DNA of 64,000 bases, from positions 2,170,001 through 2,234,000 of the forward strand of contig CP116226.1 in NCBI GenBank assembly GCA_038182865.1, in the 5' to 3' direction. This DNA is from Microbacterium enclense. GTDB taxonomy: Bacteria; Actinomycetota; Actinomycetes; Actinomycetales; Microbacteriaceae. The notes under the pieces are model-generated. The model ran no database searches. It saw nothing but the letters and a program-made list of their open reading frames with translations, and was not told the origin of the DNA. Shown piece after piece: positions 26,415-35,404 of the stretch. How positions within the stretch are numbered: the first letter of the stretch is position 1; each line of letters opens with the position of its first letter. The translations under genes and the position numbers were made by a program.

Positions 26415-26603
26415 GGCCTCCCCTTTGCGGAATGGGTCAACGGTGCTGCGTGAATCGTACGCTGCCCCCACAGGCCGCCGAAAAGGGGACAGACACACGG
26501 CGTGCGCCCACGTACCGTGGGAAAACTCGACCATGACATCGTGGCCGCCCACCGCTTCGAGGATGCAGCGATCACCGCTCGACCTCGCCGCTCAGGAGCA
26601 CGC

Positions 26604-26819
26604 ATGAATCGACTGCGCACCGTCACACACGCCTACCGGATGCCCGGCGGGTGGGAGAAGGTCGAGAAACAGGCTCTCACGCCCGATCACGCGGAAACCC
26701 TGCGCGCCGCGGGCTACACGCTCGTCCGCGCCCGTCGTGGGTGGGGCGATACCCGGGAGCTGTCACTCAGTCACTACCTCGCCCGGACCGGTCGGGCGGG
26801 CGATCCGTCAGTGGCGTGA
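26604..26819 (+). CDS. Small uncharacterised protein (71 residues)
   Basis: ATG at 26604 with CAGGAG 5 bases ahead. The protein is basic and has the segments YRMPGGWEKVEKQALTPDHA and AAGYTLVRARRGWGDTREL. I do not recognise a family. The in-frame extension upstream of 26604 is not supported by a ribosome site. Convergent with the Tat-signal protein gene. Confidence 0.55.
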   Translation: MNRLRTVTHAYRMPGGWEKVEKQALTPDHAETLRAAGYTLVRARRGWGDTRELSLSHYLARTGRAGDPSVA

Positions 26820-26866
26820 GGGAAGACGCCGGGCACCCGTCTGGCGGGTCGCCGTCGTGGAGACGG

Positions 26867-27382
26867 TCAACTCGTGGTGCAGCCGGCGAAGTCTGAGGCG
26901 ACCGTGGCCGAGTTCTTCGACCCGGTGCCGGTGTAGCCGGTCGGCAACGTCACGTTTCCCGCGAGGGTCCATCTCTGGTTCGCGGCCAGATTCGTCCGGA
27001 ACGCCATCGTCGCGCCCGCGGGGAGTTCGCTCGTGAGAGTGAACTGGGTTGTCGTCGCGCTGAGCCGGTTTTGCGTCGCCGTTCCCCCGGTGATGGAGAA
27101 GACGCCGATACTGCTGACCCCGGTGCCGGATACGAGCAGGGTGGTGCCTACCGGAACGGGTGCGCCGGGACCTGCGGTGAGAGTGAAGCCCGGACCCAGG
27201 ATGCCGGGGGCGCCGCAAGACCCGGCGAGTCGATAGGCGCCGATGTCGGTCGTCGAAGCGGCGGCGACGGGAGCGGCGACGGCGATCGCCACAGCGGGTG
27301 CCGCCCACGCGATCCCCGTGACGAGGGCCCGACGATCGAGGTGGCCCCGCGCGGGCGTGTCAGTTCGTGTGAGGTGGCCCAT
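26867..27382 (-). CDS. Exported protein with Tat-like signal, unknown function
   Basis: 171 residues from the ATG at 27382, which has GGAAGAG just upstream. The N-terminus has a twin-arginine signal (DRRALVTGIAWAAPAVAIAVAAP, cut here in sense only) ending near AAAS. The mature part is rich in Thr, Gly and Ser, with alternating hydrophobic positions suggesting a beta-sandwich, and it has two cysteines (SCGAPG and the C-terminal AGCTTS) that could form a disulfide joining the ends. Related Tat-secreted Ig-like proteins are common in microbacteria. Role unknown. Confidence 0.72.
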   Translation of the reverse strand: MGHLTRTDTPARGHLDRRALVTGIAWAAPAVAIAVAAPVAAASTTDIGAYRLAGSCGAPGILGPGFTLTAGPGAPVPVGTTLLVSGTGVSSIGVFSITGGTATQNRLSATTTQFTLTSELPAGATMAFRTNLAANQRWTLAGNVTLPTGYTGTGSKNSATVASDFAGCTTS

Positions 27383-27537
27383 GGACTCTTCCGCATTCGA
27401 GGAGACCTGCCCCACTCGGCGACTGCTCCACCCCTCTGGTGTCTCAGACACATCGCCACCCCGTCAGGATGAGTATGCACGATGTCCGCGTGTCCGTCGT
27501 CACGCCCGTGGCTGCCTCGGAGCACGCGACTCAGGGC

Positions 27538-27846
27538 CTAGATGATGTCGAAAGGAATGTCGCCCTCGTTGTAGTCCGGAATCGCCCCGAGCTCCCAGTG
27601 GTGCGAGTTCACATCGGCGGTGTGCGCATCGAGGGGGACCGTCGAGACGGAGATCACGATCGATGTCGTGGATGTCACGAAGAAGCTGAGTCGTTGACCG
27701 TCGTCGACGGTGACATTGAGGAAGCCCCCCGCCGCTCGTGCGGCCCGGAGGACCTGCTCGCGCAGATCGTCCAGACCCTCGAGTGGGCCGAGCGCGAAGC
27801 TCGCTCCGTCTACGACCAACCTGATCCGCTCGATACTGCTCCCCAT
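27538..27846 (-). CDS. Uncharacterised small protein
   Basis: About 102 residues from the ATG at 27846; a GTG at 27855 is an alternative, and neither has a clear ribosome site. The sequence looks like a real protein: IERIRLVVDGASFALGPLEG, DLREQVLRAARAAGGFLNVTV, SFFVTSTTSIVISVSTV and an acidic C-terminus. This suggests a small alpha/beta domain with a strand order like phage-tail or ribosome-associated small folds, but I cannot name a family. Confidence 0.5.
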   Translation of the reverse strand: MGSSIERIRLVVDGASFALGPLEGLDDLREQVLRAARAAGGFLNVTVDDGQRLSFFVTSTTSIVISVSTVPLDAHTADVNSHHWELGAIPDYNEGDIPFDII

Positions 27847-27968
27847 GCCCGGCACGCTAGGGCGGGTGCCATGCCATCGGGGCCGGGGTTGCGTGAGAAG
27901 CGAGCGCGATGCACACTGCGGGGGTCAGCGTGGAACGACGTTGATGATGCACGAAACCTCGGCATCGC

Positions 27969-28043
27969 TCACAGAGTGGCCGTTCACAGAGTGGCCGTTC
28001 ACAGAGCCGCCGTTCACAGAGCCGCCGGTGAGGAGCCGCCGGT
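27969..28043. repeat. 15-bp tandem repeat array
   Basis: Four units of TCACAGAGTGGCCGT and its variant TCACAGAGCCGCCGT fill 27969-28028 exactly, with a fifth degenerate unit to 28043. They lie in the 308-base space between two minus-strand genes (27856-28165). A weak plus-strand frame (ATG 27946, stop 28072) would read them as repeating TEWPF/TEPPF pentapeptides, but it has no ribosome site. I see nothing else in the spacer. Confidence 0.8.
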
Positions 28044-28165
28044 CAGCGCCACGGTCGCCAGGTCGTCGGTGAGAGCACCATCTCGTTCCGATGACGTTCT
28101 TCGCCGGTGAGCCCCAGGATGTTGTCCCCCGTGGTGAGAAGGAAAGCCCGGGGCCGCGGGGTCTC

Positions 28166-28657
28166 CTACCGGTAGTTGGTGAACTGCAGATCCACGTCGA
28201 GGTCGGCGGCCTTCAGCAGCCGCTGCACCTCTTGCAGGTCGTCGCGCGACTTCGACTGCACGCGCAGCTCGTCGCCCTGGATCTGCGACTTGACGCCCTT
28301 GGGCCCCTCGTCGCGGATGATCTTGCCGATCTTCTTCGCGTCGTCCTGCGAGATGCCCTCCTTCAGCGTGGAGGTGATGCGGTACTCCTTGCCGCTCTGA
28401 ACGGGCTCGCCGCTGTCGAGGCTCTTCAGGGAGATACCGCGCTTGATGAGCTTGGTCTGGAAGACGTCGAGCACCGCGTTGGCGCGCTCCTCGGAGTTCG
28501 CCTTGATGACGATCGACTCGCCGCTCCACGCGATCGAGGCGTCGGTGCCCTTGAAGTCGTAGCGCTGCTCGACCTCTTTGTGCGCCTGATTGAGGGCGTT
28601 GTCGGCTTCCTGCCTGTCGATCTTTGAGACGATGTCGAATGAGCTGTCGCTGGCCAT
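28166..28657 (-). CDS. YajQ family nucleotide-binding protein
   Basis: 163 residues, full length. Conserved features are the start MASDSSFDIVSKIDRQEADNAL, QRYDFKGTDASI, ERANAVLDVFQTKLIKRGI and the C-terminal DDLQEVQRLLKAADLDVDLQFTNYR. YajQ proteins have two ferredoxin-like domains; some bind cyclic di-GMP and others bind nucleic acid or nucleotides. Which applies here is not known. It is transcribed alone, with about 150 bases to the divergent DUF2510 gene. Confidence 0.95.
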   Translation of the reverse strand: MASDSSFDIVSKIDRQEADNALNQAHKEVEQRYDFKGTDASIAWSGESIVIKANSEERANAVLDVFQTKLIKRGISLKSLDSGEPVQSGKEYRITSTLKEGISQDDAKKIGKIIRDEGPKGVKSQIQGDELRVQSKSRDDLQEVQRLLKAADLDVDLQFTNYR

Positions 28658-28833
28658 GGAAACAGTCTACAACCGCGGAAATTCGCGGCTCGGCCCGCTC
28701 AACAGCGGCCGATCCTGGCCCGAGGCGATCCGCCAGACTACCGGCCCCGCACGCCGCTCCGCGGGGGTTTGCTCCGCGGCCCGCAGGACACCTACGCTGA
28801 CTTCTCGTCGTGAAGCTGGGGGAGGTCCACGCC

Positions 28834-30009
28834 GTGTCAGAAGAGCCGCAGGACGAGTCGGGGTTCCCGCCGGCGTGGCATCCGGACCCGCTGGGCGGGG
28901 GGCAGCTGCGGTGGTGGGACGGCTCGCGCTGGACCGAGCATCTGGCGCCCGTACCCGAGCAGGTCGCGGCCGTGGCCGATACGGGTGAGACACCGGATGC
29001 CGTGGCCCGCGCCGCCGCGAGCGAGCAGGTGACCGGGGCGGCAGCCGTCACGGCACCCCCGCGGGAGAAGTCCATGACGGCGACGACGTGGGCCGTGCTC
29101 GCCGCGACGGTCCTGGTCGTCGGCGGAGTCTCGGGCGGCCTGTGGTGGGGATCGACCTCGGCCCGGGCCGATATCCAGGCGCAGGCGCCCGCGGTGCTCG
29201 ACGATTTCCTGGCCGCTGCCACCACGGGAGATGCGACGTGGACGGACTTCGCGAGCCCCGCCCTCGGGTCATCCGCTCTCGCGGTACCGCTGTTCGGTGA
29301 CGCGAAGGCCGCGGCATCCATCGACCTGGCGGTCACCTACGAGGCGGGACCGGTGGTCTACGGGCGCAGCTCCGTGGCGCGAGACGAGCTCCCCGACGGC
29401 AACGACGTGGCCCTCGCCCTCGTAGACCTCACCTACACGTTCACCGTCGACGGGCAACAGCAGACGGCGACCACGACGCAGTCGGTGTGGCTGTCGCGGC
29501 CCTTTTACTTCGGTGACGACACCCCTGCCCAGGCGCGGTACGACCAGGAGCCCACGAGTGCGGGACCCTGGCGGGTCTCGGGCTTCACGGCACCGACCTC
29601 GGGAGACCTGCAAGGCCGCGAGGCTCTCGCCGCCTCGTCGTACGTCGCCGCCGAAGACGACTCGGTCTGCCGCAGCGCCATCGACCTGCTCGCGAGGATG
29701 TCCGAACTCGCGCGCGAGAACAACTTCATCCCTGCCCTGTGCTTGAGCGGCGGGCGGACGACGACCGTCGGCGACGACGTCGATGTCGACGCGATCGGGA
29801 AGTCCTTCCCGGCCCTCACGTACCTGTCGCCCTTCCGGGAGGCGACCTCGTTGGAGGGCACGTACGACAACCCGGCTCCGCTCCAGGAGTACCGCATCAC
29901 CATCGGCGACGCGGACTACATCTTCGTGTTGGCCGCGGTCGGAGAGCAGGGCCAGCGCAGCTCCGAGGCGGGCTGGCGCATCATCAGCATCCAGAAGGCG
30001 GGCGAGTGA
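28834..30009 (+). CDS. DUF2510 membrane-anchored protein
   Basis: 391 residues from the GTG at 28834, chosen because GGGGGAGG lies 9 bases upstream; the GTG at 28810 would add 8 residues. The N-terminal DUF2510 motif is PPAWHPDPLGGGQLRWWDGSRWTEHL. After a Pro/Ala linker comes one membrane helix (TWAVLAATVLVVGGVSGGLWWG) and an extracytoplasmic region of about 280 residues with two cysteines. Its stop overlaps the start of the next gene (TGATG), so the two are translationally coupled. Function unknown; DUF2510 tends to mark cell-envelope proteins. Confidence 0.85.
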   Translation: MSEEPQDESGFPPAWHPDPLGGGQLRWWDGSRWTEHLAPVPEQVAAVADTGETPDAVARAAASEQVTGAAAVTAPPREKSMTATTWAVLAATVLVVGGVSGGLWWGSTSARADIQAQAPAVLDDFLAAATTGDATWTDFASPALGSSALAVPLFGDAKAAASIDLAVTYEAGPVVYGRSSVARDELPDGNDVALALVDLTYTFTVDGQQQTATTTQSVWLSRPFYFGDDTPAQARYDQEPTSAGPWRVSGFTAPTSGDLQGREALAASSYVAAEDDSVCRSAIDLLARMSELARENNFIPALCLSGGRTTTVGDDVDVDAIGKSFPALTYLSPFREATSLEGTYDNPAPLQEYRITIGDADYIFVLAAVGEQGQRSSEAGWRIISIQKAGE

Positions 30010-31433
30010 TGACCGATCAGCAGACCGCTCCCGATTCCGAGGCCCGCAACGCGCCGCGCCGATGGTCGGCGCCACGCACAGCGCAGGTCGCGATCGCCCT
30101 CGTGGGCGTCCTGGCCCTCGTCGCCACGGCTCTCACGATCATCGTCGCGTGGCCCCGCGTTCCCGCGACAGGACCCGTCGCCGACCTTCCCGCGCGCTAC
30201 GCGCCGTGGCTCGACGTCGAGGGCGCGACGCCCGAGACAGCGCTGTGGACGAGCATGAACGACGCGTTGCGCGCCAAGGACCGCGACGCGTTCCTCGCGA
30301 ACGCGACCGGCGACGCGGTGGCGCAGCTGAGCCGCTGGTGGGACAACACCACCGCGATCGGATGGGACACCGCGGCGATCAGCCCCACCGGCGGCGAAGA
30401 CACCGCGGCGGGTACGCAGGTCGTGGTGCTGGGTGCACAGTTCGGCTTCGCGGCGCATCCGGTGCGTGGCAGTGGCAACGCCGACGCCGACCTCGACCTG
30501 ATTCAGGGCTTCGCCTACACCGTGACCTTCGCCCCCGGGTCGGAGGGGTCGACGGAGAGCAGGCCGCGTTCGTTCGACCGATACAACGACGACGGCACAC
30601 TGAAAGAGGAGGTCATCGAGCCACGGAAGATCGCCTCGATCGTGCCGACCACCTCGCCCAACCCGTGGGACGACGGTGACCTGCACGTCGCGAAGCGTGA
30701 TCACGTCGTGCTGTTCGGATTGAGCGATGAGGCGTCCCTCGTCGAGCAGACCGCGGATCTCGCCGAGACCTCGGCGACAACCGCCCTCGACACCGTCCGC
30801 GCGATGGGCGGCGACCTCCCGCAGGAAGGATTCGTGTCGGCCATCACGGGCGACGAGTCGCGCTTCGTACGGTGGCGGTACGGGGCACGCGAGCCCGGCG
30901 AGATGAAGGCCGCGGGTTTCGCCCGCGCGACCCTGCGACCGGCGGCCCCCGCGACGTGGCTCGACTCGACGATCGCCACGGGATACGACACGTCGGGCAC
31001 CCTGGTGGTCATGGGGCCGCGCAGCACCGACCAGCGGGAGTCGACGTTCGTGCACGAGTTCGCGCACGCCCTGCATTTCACCGCGGCCCCGAGCCTGTTG
31101 ACCAGCGACCCGAAAGCGGTCATGGAGGGCTTCGCGAGCTACACCGAGTGGGCCGCCGGGGTGGAGGAGCCCCGATTCAGCGATCCCCGCGTCGCCTCCG
31201 CGATCGCGGAGAAGGGCGCGGACGCGTTCGATGACGAGGCCCTCAGCAGCGCGGACGCCTGGATCGGCTACGAAGCCGCGGGTTCGTATTACGAGTTCGT
31301 CGCCGAGAAGGGCCACTCCCCGTGGCAGATGGCACTGCAGACCCGCAACGGCTTCGCCGGCCTCTCCGGCTACGCCGAGCAGAACCCGGACGTCAGCATC
31401 GCGGCGTGGCAGGAGTGGGCGGCGACTCAGTAG
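30009..31433 (+). CDS. Membrane-anchored gluzincin-type metalloprotease
   Basis: 474 residues. One helix near the N-terminus (VAIALVGVLALVATALTIIVA) anchors a large external domain. The zinc-binding motif is HEFAH (His349, Glu350, His353) in FVHEFAHALHF, and the third ligand is probably Glu373 in VMEGFASYTEW, 20 residues on, which is the gluzincin arrangement. The upstream part resembles the NTF2-like/peptidase fusions of actinobacterial envelopes. It is coupled to the DUF2510 gene, which could be a cofactor, substrate or inhibitor. Substrate unknown. Confidence 0.82.
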   Translation: MTDQQTAPDSEARNAPRRWSAPRTAQVAIALVGVLALVATALTIIVAWPRVPATGPVADLPARYAPWLDVEGATPETALWTSMNDALRAKDRDAFLANATGDAVAQLSRWWDNTTAIGWDTAAISPTGGEDTAAGTQVVVLGAQFGFAAHPVRGSGNADADLDLIQGFAYTVTFAPGSEGSTESRPRSFDRYNDDGTLKEEVIEPRKIASIVPTTSPNPWDDGDLHVAKRDHVVLFGLSDEASLVEQTADLAETSATTALDTVRAMGGDLPQEGFVSAITGDESRFVRWRYGAREPGEMKAAGFARATLRPAAPATWLDSTIATGYDTSGTLVVMGPRSTDQRESTFVHEFAHALHFTAAPSLLTSDPKAVMEGFASYTEWAAGVEEPRFSDPRVASAIAEKGADAFDDEALSSADAWIGYEAAGSYYEFVAEKGHSPWQMALQTRNGFAGLSGYAEQNPDVSIAAWQEWAATQ

Positions 31434-32323
31434 GTCACGGGCTCGAACTCCGGCACCACGTCGGCGAACGCCGCGACCTCGTCCGAGAGTCGGACAGTGA
31501 GGTCGCGGCCCTCGCGCACCCATCGCTCCCTGTTCTCCTCGGCATCCCATCCCTGGAACGGGTCCGCGTGCTCCTCCCAGAACGCCTGCCACCGCGCGAG
31601 GTCTCGGCCGAGTTCGGGGGAGAGCCCGTACTCGTCGGGTGTGGTCGTGTAGCCGACGTCCCAGGTCGGGGTCGACGTCTCCCAAAGAGGGTAGTCGCGG
31701 CTGTCATCCGGGAAGAGCCGGATCACCCGGCGCGCGGGTGGCACACCGCGCCCGTGCGGGGCGGAGGGGATGTCAGGCCATCCGTCCTTCGGAGCGCGGT
31801 CGTCGTCGCGCGCCAAGGCGCCGGTCCAGGATGCCGACTGCCCGCCGTCGCGACCGCGCACCTGCCCGGGCTGCACGCCGGTGTAGCGGAATCCGCACTT
31901 CTGCGCCACGCGCATCGACGCGACGTTGCCGAGGATGCATTCCCAGCCCAGCTCGTCGAGCTCGGTGCGCGCGAACGTCGCATCGACGACCGCAGCGAGG
32001 GCTTCGGGCAGGATGCCGAGACCCCGGTGCTCGGCCCCGAGCCAGTAGCCGACCATTCCCCCCTCCACGCGCACGCCGATCACGCCGAGGAGGGGACCGG
32101 CATCCGTCTCCCGGATGGCCCAGGTCCATTCGCGGTCCTGCGCCCAGCCGTCGGCGACGTAGCCCTCGACGAACCCGACCGCGTCGGCGCGGGTGTACGG
32201 CCACGGGGTCGTCAGGTAGTGCTCGAAGACGGGGTCGGAGCAGTAGCGGGTGATGTCGTCGGCGTCGGCGAGTGTCGGCTGGTTCAGCACCAGGCGGGCG
32301 GTGCGCAGAGAGAACGGCGTCAT
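31427..32323 (-). CDS. GNAT N-acetyltransferase with C-terminal extra domain
   Basis: 298 residues. Residues 1-145 are a RimJ/RimL-like acetyltransferase: LRTARLVLNQPTLADADDI, WAIRETDAGPLLGVIGV, MVGYWLGAEHRGLGILPEAL (acetyl-CoA binding) and VASMRVAQKCGFRYTGV. A second part of about 110 residues follows a linker and has LFPDDSRDYPLWE and a Trp-rich segment (ARWQAFWEEHADPFQGWD). That C-terminal module is unfamiliar to me as a GNAT fusion but also occurs as a small stand-alone protein type in actinobacteria. The 3' end overlaps the protease gene by 7 bases. Confidence 0.83.
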   Translation of the reverse strand: MTPFSLRTARLVLNQPTLADADDITRYCSDPVFEHYLTTPWPYTRADAVGFVEGYVADGWAQDREWTWAIRETDAGPLLGVIGVRVEGGMVGYWLGAEHRGLGILPEALAAVVDATFARTELDELGWECILGNVASMRVAQKCGFRYTGVQPGQVRGRDGGQSASWTGALARDDDRAPKDGWPDIPSAPHGRGVPPARRVIRLFPDDSRDYPLWETSTPTWDVGYTTTPDEYGLSPELGRDLARWQAFWEEHADPFQGWDAEENRERWVREGRDLTVRLSDEVAAFADVVPEFEPVTY

Positions 32324-32361
32324 CGCCGCAGCCTATCCGGGCGCTCGTAGACTCGGATGCC

Positions 32362-32862
32362 ATGCGAGCACTCACCGAGAACGAGGTCCGGGATGCGTTC
32401 ATCAACGCCACCCCCGACGAACTGCGTGTCATCGCCATGCCCCACGACTTCGTGCTGACGGACTGGGACCACCTCGATTTCTTCGCGTGGCGGGACCCCC
32501 GCACCCGCGGGCGCGGCTACGTCATCGCCGAGCGCGAAGGCGAGCCCACCGGCGTCGTGCTGCGCGCCGCGGAAGGCCAGTCGCGCGCGCGGTCGGCGAT
32601 GTGCAACCTCTGCCACACGATGCAGCCGGGCGACCAAGTCTCGCTCTTCACGGCGCGCAAGGCGGGCGCCGCGGGAGAGCAGGGCGACACCGTCGGCACC
32701 TACATGTGCGCCGACCTGTCGTGTCACGAGACGGTGCGCCTGGCCGCCCCTCTGGCCCCGAGCGAGATCCGCGCGAGCGTGGACCGCAAGATCGACGGCA
32801 CGAAGCGACGGACCGAGGACTTCGTCGACCGCGTGCGAGAGGCCGCCGACGTCGCGCGGTGA
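32362..32862 (+). CDS. FBP-family treble-clef zinc-finger protein
   Basis: 166 residues from the ATG at 32362. The C-terminal half holds a four-cysteine treble clef, MCNLCHTMQPGDQVSLFTA followed by TYMCADLSCHETVRL, as in the elongation-factor-G-binding (FBP/FusB-like) family. The N-terminal FINATPDELRVIAMP and DHLDFFAWRDP segments also match. Some relatives bind EF-G and free it from fusidic-acid-stalled ribosomes; whether this one does is not shown by sequence. It is followed by the tRNA-Tyr gene. Confidence 0.85.
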   Translation: MRALTENEVRDAFINATPDELRVIAMPHDFVLTDWDHLDFFAWRDPRTRGRGYVIAEREGEPTGVVLRAAEGQSRARSAMCNLCHTMQPGDQVSLFTARKAGAAGEQGDTVGTYMCADLSCHETVRLAAPLAPSEIRASVDRKIDGTKRRTEDFVDRVREAADVAR

Positions 32863-32909
32863 GCCGTCGGCGTGGGCTGTTCCCGCTCCGGACTCGATCT
32901 CGACGTGGT

Positions 32910-32938
32910 TTGAGGCACCCCCAGCGGGATAGTAGGAT
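32910..32938 (+). promoter_or_regulatory. Sigma-70-type promoter for tRNA-Tyr
   Basis: TTGAGG (32910-32915) and TAGGAT (32933-32938) are separated by 17 bases. Transcription would begin near 32945, about 43 bases before the tRNA. Confidence 0.6.
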
Positions 32939-32987
32939 TGGTGATCGCGCCTCCGGTCGACTGCCAAAGCCGGGCGGGTGCGCACCT

Positions 32988-33072
32988 GGCGAGTTACCCA
33001 AGCGGCCAAAGGGATCTGACTGTAAATCAGACTGCATTGCATTCGGGGGTTCGAATCCCTCACTCGCCACCA
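32988..33072 (+). tRNA. tRNA-Tyr (anticodon GTA), CCA encoded
   Basis: 85 bases. Acceptor arms GGCGAGT and ACTCGCC pair over 7 bp, followed by A and CCA. The anticodon stem TCTGA/TCAGA encloses CTGTAAA with anticodon GTA. The T arm GGGGGTTCGAATCCCTC is standard. The long variable arm (class II form) fits bacterial tRNA-Tyr. Confidence 0.97.
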
Positions 33073-33100
33073 CCACGAGGGATTCCCTCTTCTCGTGTCC

Positions 33101-33126
33101 AGGCCAGTCCCCATGGGGGCTGGCCT
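33101..33126 (+). terminator. Hairpin after tRNA-Tyr
   Basis: AGGCCAGTCCCCA and TGGGGGCTGGCCT are complementary over 13 positions with one G-U pair and almost no loop. It begins 29 bases after the tRNA and probably ends its transcript. The space to the kinase gene shows nothing else. Confidence 0.65.
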
Positions 33127-33282
33127 GCGGTGTTCCGGGCGCATGCCGCGAAGACGCCGCATACTCCCGTCCGAGAGACGACCTCGCGCCCAGCGCAACG
33201 CCGCCACTGTGGCCGAGTCGTGGAACGGTCCCTATGGGAGCCGTGGTGAAAGGCCGTACCCTCGGTGACACACACATGGGGG

Positions 33283-34701
33283 ATGTACGTGGAGAACCTA
33301 GACGAGCGACTGCCGCCAGCGGCCGACCGTGTCCCGCAGGACCGCGAACACTTCGGTGCTGGGCCCACCCATGTCGGCGGTGCACCGACGAGCCCGAGCC
33401 CTCGGCGCACACCCCGCGGAGATCCTCCGGCCACGCCGTCTTCGCGTTTTGACGTCCGCGACATACTCAACGGCATGCCCACCGGGCGCGTGGTCGACCT
33501 CATGGGCGAGCCGGCTTTCGCTCTGGTCGTGTTCGTCGCGACGGTCGTGCAAGTGTGCGCTGATCCTCTTCGAGCACTGATCAATGGGGCGGAAGGATGG
33601 AATCTCCCTCTCCCGCCCGGGCTCGTCATCGCCCTGGCCGCCCTCGCGTGCCTCGGGCAAGCGCTCTTCGTCGTTCGTCTGGGACGATGGCCCATTCCCT
33701 CGATGCTCGGCACCGTGGCCTGCTACCTGTTCGTCGCTGTCGTGCTCGGCAACCCCGCGTGGGCAGTGCCGATGCAGCTCGTCATCGCCTTGGCGATGTT
33801 CGCGGTCGGGGCCGGACTCTCGCCGCTGGTCGCGAGTGGATGGAGTGTCCTCGCCGTCGGCGGGACGTTGGCGAGTCTCGCGTGGTGGGCCGCGGGCGCC
33901 GGGGCACCCGCGCAGGTCGTGCTGACCTTCGTCGTCACGGAGGGGACGGGCTTGGTCACGACGTCGTTCGCGGGCCTCATTTTCGGTGTGCTCTGGGCCG
34001 CGCACGAACGCCGAACGGAACGTGCGCGGCGTCTTGCAGCGGAAGCAGCGGAGCGGGAGGAGCGCGCGGTGGAAGCAACCCGAAACGCCGAACGCGCGCG
34101 CATCGCACAAGAGCTGCACGACGTCGCGGGTCAGCATCTCGCGGGGCTCGTCTCCCTGTGCGACGCTTCCGCCGAACTGGCCCCCGCCCACCCGCAACTC
34201 GCGCTCGACCTCATCGACGAGGTGCGGGCGGAAGGACGGTATGCCGCGGCCAGCTTGTACGGAGCACTCGGCGACCTCCGTGCCGTCGACGACGACAAGA
34301 TCGCGACCACCCCGGATCTGCGCATGCTTCCGGAAATCCTGACTTTCTGGCGCGAACGCGGAATGGACGTGGAGTTCGCCGGTGAAGGGAGTCTGGCGGA
34401 CCTCCCCGCGGTCGTATCGACGACCGCATATCGCGCCGTGCAGGAGGGGCTTTCCAACGCCGCCAAACACGCGGCCGGCGCCACCGTCAGAGTCGTCTCA
34501 CGTGTCACCTCCGAGCGGTTGCACGTCGCCGTCGAGAACGATCCGCCGAAGCGGATGCGCGCCGACGAAGCCGAACTCGGCCTTCACTGGGGGCTGGACG
34601 GGCTTCGAGAAAAACTCTCCCTCGTTGATGGCATGCTGCAAGCATCCCCCGATGAATCCGGCGGGTGGCGGTTGAGCGTCGTCATCCCGCTGTCCGGATG
34701 A
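33283..34701 (+). CDS. Membrane sensor histidine kinase (NarL/HisKA_3 type)
   Basis: 472 residues from the ATG at 33283. GTGs at 33265 and 33289 are alternatives; the last would have GGGGGA at a better distance. A Pro-rich N-terminus of about 65 residues is followed by roughly six membrane helices. A coiled region then leads to the phospho-acceptor helix ARIAQELHDVAGQHLAGL, His279. The ATPase domain shows EGLSNAAKHAAGATV and GLHWGLDGLREKL. The response-regulator gene starts 13 bases after the stop. The next genes make a lanthipeptide, so this pair may control it in response to an envelope signal. Confidence 0.9.
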   Translation: MYVENLDERLPPAADRVPQDREHFGAGPTHVGGAPTSPSPRRTPRGDPPATPSSRFDVRDILNGMPTGRVVDLMGEPAFALVVFVATVVQVCADPLRALINGAEGWNLPLPPGLVIALAALACLGQALFVVRLGRWPIPSMLGTVACYLFVAVVLGNPAWAVPMQLVIALAMFAVGAGLSPLVASGWSVLAVGGTLASLAWWAAGAGAPAQVVLTFVVTEGTGLVTTSFAGLIFGVLWAAHERRTERARRLAAEAAEREERAVEATRNAERARIAQELHDVAGQHLAGLVSLCDASAELAPAHPQLALDLIDEVRAEGRYAAASLYGALGDLRAVDDDKIATTPDLRMLPEILTFWRERGMDVEFAGEGSLADLPAVVSTTAYRAVQEGLSNAAKHAAGATVRVVSRVTSERLHVAVENDPPKRMRADEAELGLHWGLDGLREKLSLVDGMLQASPDESGGWRLSVVIPLSG

Positions 34702-34714
34702 CAGAGAGCAGCCC

Positions 34715-35404
34715 ATGGTCGATCAGTCAGCAATCCGCGTGCTCATCGCCGATGACAATCGTCCTTTCCGTAAGGGCGTCCGCCTTCGTCTCGAGCAGGC
34801 GGAAGGAATCGTCGTCGTCGGGGAAGCCGCAACCGGACAGGACGCCGTGGAGGGCGCTCTCACCGAGGCGGCGGACGTGATCCTGATGGACCTCGAGATG
34901 CCGTCGATGAACGGCATCGACGCGACCCGAGCCGTCCTCGACGCATCCGCCGGGCGAAGCCGGGTCATCGTGCTCACAAGCCACGGCGAAGGGCACCTGG
35001 TCGTACGCGCCCTCCGCAACGGAGCCAGCGGTTACCTGCTGAAGACGCATGATTCCGCGCAGCTCATCGACGCCATCCGGGCAGCCCATCGGGGTGAAGC
35101 CCTCGTGTCCACGCGCATGACGCCCAGCCTTCTCGACCAGATTCGCGCGGGGCGGCCCTCCGCGGAGGACGAGGCGCGCATGTGGGCGCTCAGCCGTGCG
35201 GAAGCCCGAGTCGTCCGGCTGCTCAGCCGGGGTCTCACCTCCAATGAACAGCTCGCGAAAGAGCTCGTCCTCTCCGTCAACACCATTCGTTCGCACATCC
35301 AGTCCGCCCTGAAAAAGGTGGGTGCGTCCGATCGAACCCAGCTCGCCCTCTGGGGACTCAAACTCCGTGTCGAACTGGACGCGCGCCTGGTCGGACGTCT
35401 CTGA
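34715..35404 (+). CDS. NarL/LuxR-type response regulator
   Basis: 229 residues. The receiver domain has IADDNRPFRKGV and the phosphorylation site VILMDLEMPSMNG at Asp59, with the switch lysine in GYLLKTHDSAQLI. The C-terminal LuxR helix-turn-helix is LSRAEARVVRLLSRGLTSNEQ...VNTIRSHIQSALKKVGASDRTQLALWGL. In Streptomyces the SapB locus is controlled by RamR/AmfR, also a NarL-type regulator placed next to the synthetase. That makes this a good candidate for the activator of lanKC-lanA, though other targets are possible. Confidence 0.93.
   Translation: MVDQSAIRVLIADDNRPFRKGVRLRLEQAEGIVVVGEAATGQDAVEGALTEAADVILMDLEMPSMNGIDATRAVLDASAGRSRVIVLTSHGEGHLVVRALRNGASGYLLKTHDSAQLIDAIRAAHRGEALVSTRMTPSLLDQIRAGRPSAEDEARMWALSRAEARVVRLLSRGLTSNEQLAKELVLSVNTIRSHIQSALKKVGASDRTQLALWGLKLRVELDARLVGRL

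Noticed and set aside
33127..33282. Possible tRNA-linked integration site (att) next to tRNA-Tyr, given the unusual genes to its right
   Set aside because: No integrase gene and no second copy of the tRNA 3' end was seen within the window.
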